This document shows positions 59,470 through 64,000 of a stretch of DNA of 64,000 nucleotides, in pieces. Made by a program: the position numbers and the translations under genes. The DNA is from Alteribacter aurantiacus DSM 18675 (GTDB lineage Bacteria > Bacillota > Bacilli > Bacillales > Salisediminibacteriaceae). Numbering within the stretch: the stretch's first letter is position 1; the number at the start of each line of letters is the position of its first letter. The stretch covers positions 203,241 to 267,240 of the forward strand of contig NZ_KE386942.1 in NCBI RefSeq assembly GCF_000429705.1. Direction: 5' to 3'. Under the pieces are notes generated by a model. It saw only the letters and a program-made list of their open reading frames with translations. It made no database searches and was not told where the DNA came from.

Positions 59470-59487
59470 GTCTCATCCCTGCCTTCT

Positions 59488-61158
59488 TTATTTTACGTTA
59501 AGACCTATGAGCGCTTGATCAATGGACGGGTATTGACTGTGGGCACCGAATTTCTCGGACCAATTTGCCCGGTCGAGCAAGTCCCTGACCGGTCCTTTCA
59601 CACTCACAAGCGTCGTTTGCACGTGATGATTGTCGCGCTCTGTGCGAATCCATTCCTCAAGCTCATCAAGAGCAATGGCATCCATATCGTTTACCCCGGA
59701 GAAATCGAGGACCACATGAGAGAGCGCCTCTCTTTTAATCACCTGATCGTGCAAATAATCCTTTATAAATTCCATATTAGCAAAATAAAGCGGCGAATCA
59801 ATCCTCACAATCAAAGTTTTCTCAAATGTTTTGGCATTTGTAAAACGATTGACATTTCGATATAGGTTCAATTCTTCCACATAACCAAGTTCAGCGATGT
59901 GCGGTTTACTACTTTGATAGATAAATACAAGAAGTGAAAAGGCTATACCAACGGCAATTCCCCATTCAATTCCTAGGGTTAGTGTGGCTAAAAAAGTGAC
60001 GAGTAGCGTAATGCCATCAATTCGTTTGACGCGCCAGAGATGAACCGCTTCTTTTACATCGATGAGCTTATACACAGCCATCATAATAATCGCTGCCAAA
60101 ACGGCTTGAGGCAAGAAATAAAACCAGCCAGTAAGGAAGAGAAGGACGATCACAATAAGCCCTGACGTAATGATGGCTGCAACAGGGGTTCTTGCACCGG
60201 CGTCGTAATTTACGGCCGAACGTGAAAATCCACCTGTTACGGGAAAACCAGTGAAGAAAGCTGCGCCAATATTGGAAAGACCCAGCCCTCTTAATTCGCC
60301 GTTTGCGTGGACACGATATTTTTCTTTCGCTGCAATGACGTTTGCCATTGCGTATGATTCAACAAAGCCGATAATGGAGATTGTAATGGCTGTTGGTAAC
60401 AGGGCGAGAACGAGGCTGGTGTCGATCACTGGCACCGTAAGTCCTGGAAGCCCTGCTGGGACGTCACGTAGAATCGCAACACCGTTCGTGTGAAGGCTCA
60501 AGGCCCACACCGTGAGCATGCTAAGAGCAACCACAACAAGGGGTGCCGGAAGCTTCTTCGCCCACTTCTTCATTCCTATAAGAATCGCAATGCTACCAAG
60601 CCCGATCATGAGCGTTGGAAGATGAATGTCTCCAATGCGTAGGATCACCTCTGAGATGATCGCAAACACGTTTTTTGAACTTTCCAGGTCGATTCCAACC
60701 AAGTGCTTGAGTTGACTAAAAGCGATAATAATAGCAGCTGCACTTGTAAAACCTGAAATGACGCCGTGGGAAATGAATTTTGTGACCACGCCGAGCTTAA
60801 GTACCCCCATCATTAGCTGAATCACACCGACCATCAGAGCCAGTAAAATAACAAGGGACACGTATTCCGACGATCCTGGCTCTGCCAGGCCAGATACACC
60901 TGAAAAGATAAGGAGCGACACCATGGCAACAGGTCCTACGGCCAATTGACGTGAGGTACCAAACAGGGCGTAAATCAAAATCGGAACCGTCGCCGCATAA
61001 AGGCCCATCACAGGTGGCAAGCCCGCAAGCATGGCATAGGCCATCCCTTGAGGCACAAGCATAATCGCGACAATTAGCCCCGCATTCAAGTCTCCCCGTA
61101 AATCTTGTCTTAGATCATAGTTCTTTAAAACACCTAAAATAGGTAACCAATCTTTCAA
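59488..61158 (-). CDS. SulP family anion transporter (probable bicarbonate)
   Basis: 556 residues from a TTG (GGAGGTGG upstream). Transport domain of about 12-14 helices (VPQGMAYAMLAGLPPVMGLYAA, GPVAMVSLLIFSG, GLSNIGAAFFTGFPVTGGFSRSAVN) and a C-terminal STAS domain (about 430-550: IVRIDSPLYFANMEF, HVVLDFSGVNDMDAIALDEL). SulP members carry sulfate, bicarbonate or other anions; the downstream carbonic anhydrase favours bicarbonate, as in BicA-type transporters. Two palindromic operators lie upstream. Confidence 0.85.
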   Translation of the reverse strand: MKDWLPILGVLKNYDLRQDLRGDLNAGLIVAIMLVPQGMAYAMLAGLPPVMGLYAATVPILIYALFGTSRQLAVGPVAMVSLLIFSGVSGLAEPGSSEYVSLVILLALMVGVIQLMMGVLKLGVVTKFISHGVISGFTSAAAIIIAFSQLKHLVGIDLESSKNVFAIISEVILRIGDIHLPTLMIGLGSIAILIGMKKWAKKLPAPLVVVALSMLTVWALSLHTNGVAILRDVPAGLPGLTVPVIDTSLVLALLPTAITISIIGFVESYAMANVIAAKEKYRVHANGELRGLGLSNIGAAFFTGFPVTGGFSRSAVNYDAGARTPVAAIITSGLIVIVLLFLTGWFYFLPQAVLAAIIMMAVYKLIDVKEAVHLWRVKRIDGITLLVTFLATLTLGIEWGIAVGIAFSLLVFIYQSSKPHIAELGYVEELNLYRNVNRFTNAKTFEKTLIVRIDSPLYFANMEFIKDYLHDQVIKREALSHVVLDFSGVNDMDAIALDELEEWIRTERDNHHVQTTLVSVKGPVRDLLDRANWSEKFGAHSQYPSIDQALIGLNVK

Positions 61159-61192
61159 CTCATTCCACCTCCAAAATTGGGGTCAAAATAAA

Positions 61193-61223
61193 ATTGGGGG
61201 TCTGTCCCCCGAACAATTGTGTA
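61193..61223. repeat. REP-like palindrome, long form
   Basis: GGGGGTCTGTCCCCCGAACAATTGTGTAAAT; shares about 29 contiguous bases with the copy at 61368 in the same orientation. Confidence 0.65.
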
Positions 61224-61367
61224 AATAGTGATTTCTTGCAGGACATTTTGCAATTAGCATAACGTTTTCCGTCAAAACAGCAGTCATGTCAAACCTGAAA
61301 CAGTCAATCGCTTTTCACATTATTCCACGACGAATCGATCGCATGCATATCGTAAAGGCGAGAAGGA

Positions 61368-61400
61368 TCGGGGTCTGTCCCCCGAACAATTGTGTAAATG
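61368..61400. repeat. REP-like palindrome, long form
   Basis: Second copy, 174 nt to the right of the first, with the same CCCCCGAACAATTGTGTAAAT tail. This arrangement puts two direct copies in the gap before the SulP gene. Confidence 0.65.
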
Positions 61401-61454
61401 CTCCTGTTTTGCAGGAGTGATGGGAAAGTCTTAGCCCAATACACGCCTCGTTTA

Positions 61455-61472
61455 TATACCCATATAGGTATA
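61455..61472. promoter_or_regulatory. CsoR/CstR-like operator, site 1
   Basis: TATACCCATATAGGTATA, a TATACC-N6-GGTATA palindrome with a second one 45 bp away. Operators of CsoR-family copper or persulfide sensors have this ATACC...GGTAT form. Confidence 0.45.
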
Positions 61473-61499
61473 TAAAAGAACAAAAAATAAAAAGGCTTT

Positions 61500-61517
61500 T
61501 ATACCCCTATAGGTATA
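61500..61517. promoter_or_regulatory. CsoR/CstR-like operator, site 2
   Basis: TATACCCCTATAGGTATA, same palindrome class. A TATAAT at 61514-61519 on the plus strand overlaps its right edge. No CsoR-type gene is present in the window. Confidence 0.45.
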
Positions 61518-61629
61518 ATACCTCTTTGTTTGTGTTGTGTCAATTGCTACAAAGCCTGTCCATTTTATGTATCTTTAAGTGCCGCTACAAAAGGCGACTT
61601 TCTTGTGATAGTCCCCCTCTCTATCCTCG

Positions 61630-61773
61630 TCACTTTCCAGCATAACTGAAGAACTTAAATATGAAATAAAGAAGTCCGAGTACAATGAGCACTTGCACAA
61701 ATCCACCGATCACGCTGAGCAACAATGCCACAGCCCAAAACAAGAGTAGTAAGCCAATTAACCGTCCTACCAT
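61630..61773 (-). CDS. Small two-helix membrane protein, 47 residues
   Basis: ATG at 61773 with GGAGGGGG 7 nt upstream. Hydrophobic throughout: LIGLLLLFWAVALLLSVIGG and VQVLIVLGLLYFIFKFF. It resembles the lmo0937-type short membrane proteins in pattern but is more diverged than the one at 62060. Confidence 0.6.
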   Translation of the reverse strand: MVGRLIGLLLLFWAVALLLSVIGGFVQVLIVLGLLYFIFKFFSYAGK

Positions 61774-61850
61774 CTTTCATCCCCCTCCACCTAACACCGT
61801 TTATCTACACTATGCATGGGAAATAGATCTTGTCTCCGCGCTTGTTGCGG

Positions 61851-61976
61851 CGTTTAAACAGATTGAAATGAGATTTAAACAGGTTCAAGTAGGATTCCAA
61901 CAGGTTCACCTTCGCTTTAAACAGGTTCGCTCCACCTTTAAACAGATTCCTCCCCCATTTAAACAGGTTAGCCCTC
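61851..61976. repeat. Phased array A8: six degenerate 21-nt units
   Basis: TTTAAACAGGTTC-like cores start at 61854, 61875, 61896, 61917, 61938 and 61959, exactly 21 nt apart (the third is TTCCAACAGG). The remaining 8-10 nt of each unit differ. Confidence 0.8.
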
Positions 61977-62021
61977 CTCACTCTCCCCCCTCAACTCTGG
62001 CCCACCTCCAAAAAAACCAAA

Positions 62022-62057
62022 AAAGGAGCCCTCTCCGTCATTGGAGAGGGCTCCTTT
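62022..62057 (-). terminator. Terminator of the small membrane gene
   Basis: AAAGGAGCCCTCTCC and GGAGAGGGCTCCTTT form a 15-bp perfect stem with a six-base loop, adjacent to the stop at 62060. Confidence 0.85.
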
Positions 62058-62059
62058 AT

Positions 62060-62197
62060 CTAGCGTCCTCGAATCATATTGATGATAAACACGACCAAGG
62101 CAATAACAAGCAATACGTGAATAATCCCGCCGGCTACATCAAGCAAGAACCCGAATAACCATAATACAATCAGGATCCCGATAATTGTCCAAAGCAT
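62060..62197 (-). CDS. lmo0937 family membrane protein
   Basis: 45 residues, ATG at 62197 with GGAGGACAATC upstream. It starts MLWTIIGILIVLWLFGFLLD and continues VAGGIIHVLLVIALVVFIIN before a basic RGR end. This is the usual pattern of the short lmo0937/DUF5670 proteins found across Firmicutes and other bacteria; function unknown. Confidence 0.75.
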   Translation of the reverse strand: MLWTIIGILIVLWLFGFLLDVAGGIIHVLLVIALVVFIINMIRGR

Positions 62198-62373
62198 GTG
62201 ATTGTCCTCCTTTGAGTAAGTATAGAACTGCGATTACGTCTAGAATCATAAGCAAATGTAAGAACGTTGCTAATTCTACCTTTCCCCAACATCACCAAAA
62301 TAAAACAACCAGTCTAGAAACGTCAAAAGTCACAACCATTTTCCTAATTCCTTGTCAACTCTACAATCCCAAT

Positions 62374-62398
62374 TGTGCGGGGTCTGACCCCAATACTT
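62374..62398. repeat. REP-like palindrome
   Basis: AATTGTGCGGGGTCTGACCCC; the core GGGGTCTGACCCC and the CAATTGTG flank match the 61193 copies in inverted order. Confidence 0.5.
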
Positions 62399-62419
62399 TT
62401 CGACACCCTCCTCCTCAAA

Positions 62420-62453
62420 AAGAGAACCCCCGTTTTCTAATAGGGCTTCTCTT
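62420..62453 (-). terminator. Terminator overlapping the nos stop codon
   Basis: Minus strand: AAGAGAAGCCC and GGGGGTTCTCTT pair around a loop holding the stop codon, followed by TTT. Confidence 0.5.
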
Positions 62454-63516
62454 GATAAAAGTAATTCGGCACGACAATCCGGTCATCATACTCTTTATGA
62501 AAAATGTGCGTTGTGGCCGGAGACACGGGAGGAATAAGCCAGTCCCATTGGCCGGTCAAATCGCGCCCCGCCCCACCTTCTCTGTTCTCAAACTGACGAA
62601 ACTGCTCCGCTGCCGTATGGTGATCGACGATGCTCACTCCGTCCTCTTTAAAGGAGTGAAGCACGGCCCGGTTCAACTCCACAAGGGCACGATCCTTCCA
62701 CAAGGTCGACACACGCCTTGTATCCAGCTCAAACAGGGACGCCACCTGCGGCAAGACATTATACCTGTCTTCATCAGATAAATTCCTGGCACCAATCTCT
62801 GTCTCCATGTACCATCCGTTAAACGGCGCCAACGGATACGTCAACCCGCCGACCTCAAGCTTCATATCAGAAATGATCGGTACCCCGTACCATTTCAACC
62901 CAAGATCAACGAAGCGTTGCTCTTCTGGATGCCTAAGTTCCACTTCAACGACCAATTCTTGTGGAATCTCAAACCACCGAGGCTCCCGATCATCGACTTG
63001 AATCACTAGAGGAAGAACGTCAAAATCCGTTCCTCTACCTTTCCAACCAAGCCGTTCACACTCACGAGTAAACGCCACTGACCACGAATCCCCGATCACA
63101 CCGTCACCAGTCTCATACCCCGCATATCGAATAAGCTGGTGATTCCATATCCGCACGCGGTCACGGCCACCCTGAAGACGAGCAGGAAAAATCGTGATTG
63201 TCGGTCGAATCCGTCCCCCATTCGTCGCATACTCAATGTGCTGGCACAGGGCTTGAAACACCGCTTCTTCAGAGGTCAGAGCCCTCGCATCAAACACCTC
63301 AAGCATATTCCAAAACAAGCGACCGATACACTTGTTACTATTTCGCCACGCCATCTTCGCTCCGTGCGTGAGTTCCTCGGCTGTATGGGTATACGTTCCC
63401 GTCTCAGAGATCTCTTGCTCGATCTCCTCAAGGCGAACAGAAATACTCTCTTCTTTTTCCAATTCACGATAGCACGTCTCCACAAACGCCCGCGCTTCTC
63501 TCATTAATTCCGTCAT
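62437..63516 (-). CDS. nos: Nitric oxide synthase oxygenase (bacterial NOS)
   Basis: 359 residues from the ATG at 63516 (GGTGGAG upstream). The heme-binding Cys63 lies in WRNSNKCIGR (57-66). Other signatures are TNGGRIRPTITIFPAR, WNHQLIRYAGY, FDVLPLVIQ and the substrate-binding region WYGVPIISDMKLEVGG, then FNGWYMETEIGARNL. As in other Bacillaceae the reductase domain is absent and cellular reductases serve. It makes NO from arginine, which protects against oxidative stress. Confidence 0.95.
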   Translation of the reverse strand: MTELMREARAFVETCYRELEKEESISVRLEEIEQEISETGTYTHTAEELTHGAKMAWRNSNKCIGRLFWNMLEVFDARALTSEEAVFQALCQHIEYATNGGRIRPTITIFPARLQGGRDRVRIWNHQLIRYAGYETGDGVIGDSWSVAFTRECERLGWKGRGTDFDVLPLVIQVDDREPRWFEIPQELVVEVELRHPEEQRFVDLGLKWYGVPIISDMKLEVGGLTYPLAPFNGWYMETEIGARNLSDEDRYNVLPQVASLFELDTRRVSTLWKDRALVELNRAVLHSFKEDGVSIVDHHTAAEQFRQFENREGGAGRDLTGQWDWLIPPVSPATTHIFHKEYDDRIVVPNYFYQEKPY

Positions 63517-63580
63517 TTTATCTCCACCGTTCATTGAAACACTCGAGAATAGTATACCTGAATTTACCCTAGGAATAAAA

Positions 63581-63898
63581 TCACATCACTCGCTCGATCA
63601 CCCTGTCCAGTTCGTCCCACCGGATAAAGCGAGACCCGCGCCACACTTCTTTTTCCTCTACGAAAAAAACAAGCGTCGGCGCAGTAAACACCGTCCACTG
63701 TCCTGACACTTCAGGTACCTCTTCAATTTGCACAGACTTCACACTCACCTCTTGAACGCCTTTTTCCCATTCAAGAAGCTGTGCACCAACGGCGTCACAC
63801 ACAGAACACTGACGCGACTTCAAGAGCACAAGTACGGCTCTTTCGTTTGCCAAAATACGGCCCATCTCTTCATACGAAGTGACCTTTTCCATGTTCAT
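63581..63898 (-). CDS. Thioredoxin-like protein
   Basis: 105 residues from the ATG at 63898, which overlaps the stop of the upstream gene as TAATG and follows GGAG. Active-site-like Cys-x2-Cys in RQCSVCDAVG (about 29-38), cis-Pro in FTAPTLVFFVEEKEVWRG. The fold is that of YtpP-type thioredoxins; reduction of a partner protein is the likely task. Nearest downstream gene is nos, 64 nt on. Confidence 0.75.
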   Translation of the reverse strand: MNMEKVTSYEEMGRILANERAVLVLLKSRQCSVCDAVGAQLLEWEKGVQEVSVKSVQIEEVPEVSGQWTVFTAPTLVFFVEEKEVWRGSRFIRWDELDRVIERVM

Positions 63899-64000
63899 TA
63901 ACATCTCCATTCGTCGTTCAACTTCCGAACTCCCGCCTTACAAACCCCGTATGAAAGCCAGCTGCATCCTTTGCAAATGTGATCCAAGTCATCCGGCTTC
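63898..64000 (-). CDS. Partial gene, C-terminus of unknown Cys-rich protein
   Basis: Only the last 33 codons lie in the window, ending in TAA at 63898 that overlaps the thioredoxin-like start. The visible end reads DDLDHICKGCSWLSYGVCKAG and then RKLNDEWRC: four Cys in C-x2-C...C...C spacing suggest a metal site. The 5' part lies beyond the edge. No family recognised. Confidence 0.6.
   Translation of the reverse strand, partial: KPDDLDHICKGCSWLSYGVCKAGVRKLNDEWRC

Noticed and set aside
13671..61976. CRISPR arrays
   Set aside because: The periodic arrays have units of only 20-21 nt with degenerate cores and no distinct spacers, and no cas gene is present.

Overview
The window is chromosomal DNA from a spore-forming member of the Bacillaceae. 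This rests on spore-surface genes (DUF3992/Ena-like proteins, collagen-like BclA-type proteins, two YheC/YheD ATP-grasp proteins), mreBH, a T-box leader, a preQ1 riboswitch, a bacterial nitric oxide synthase and SigK-type promoters. The acidic secreted proteins, an alkaline-type subtilisin and Na+-coupled transporters suggest an alkaliphilic or halotolerant species; the genus cannot be fixed from the sequence alone. No prophage, complete insertion sequence, tRNA, rRNA or CRISPR array was seen.

Layout. 1-2 kb: three small genes of a spore appendage/exosporium cluster with SigK-like promoters. 2-8 kb: an AAA ATPase, a MITE-like repeat and two secreted nucleotidase/phosphodiesterase genes with similar Pro/Gly-rich tails. 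8.5-11 kb: another spore-surface-like gene and a seven-repeat beta-propeller protein. 11.7-13.6 kb: a preQ1-riboswitch operon queC, queuosine-precursor transporter, queF. 14-17 kb: a subtilisin next to an NprR/PlcR-type TPR regulator broken by an in-frame amber codon. 17-26 kb: single housekeeping and unknown genes (HNH nuclease, MazG-like, DUF4003, acetyltransferase, oxidoreductase, SMI1/KNR4 protein, YqkK, DUF368 lipid-carrier translocase). 26-31 kb: an ECF sigma/anti-sigma pair facing a sorted cell-wall protein and a class F sortase; both transcription units have the same promoter sequence. 31-39 kb: a run of small enzymes and membrane proteins (SDR, HIT, VOC, GNAT, DUF1287). 39-42 kb: a three-gene spore-surface operon with a 622-residue Ser/Thr-rich repeat protein. 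42-46 kb: YhdT/PanF and NupC transporters. 45.7-48 kb: two collagen-like/BclA-type genes, one fused to a right-handed beta-helix. 48-51.6 kb: MOSC, lipoprotein, acyl-CoA dehydrogenase family, mreBH. 51.8-53.7 kb: an NhaC-family transporter under a probable tyrosine T-box. 53.7-57.6 kb: the YheC/YheD pair. 58-61 kb: SulP transporter, beta-carbonic anhydrase and a methyltransferase, a likely bicarbonate uptake unit. 61.6-64 kb: two tiny membrane proteins, nitric oxide synthase and a thioredoxin-like protein.

Beyond the genes, the intergenic DNA is unusually structured. At least eight short arrays of degenerate units repeat with a strict 20- or 21-nt period, each with its own core word and all in gaps between genes. 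There are also REP-like GGGGTCTGTCCCC palindromes, a MITE-like element, a tandem pair of 63-nt hairpin units, and two TATACC-N6-GGTATA palindromes upstream of the SulP operon. Several intact-looking genes of under 50 codons lie in gaps and are annotated here from their ribosome binding sites.
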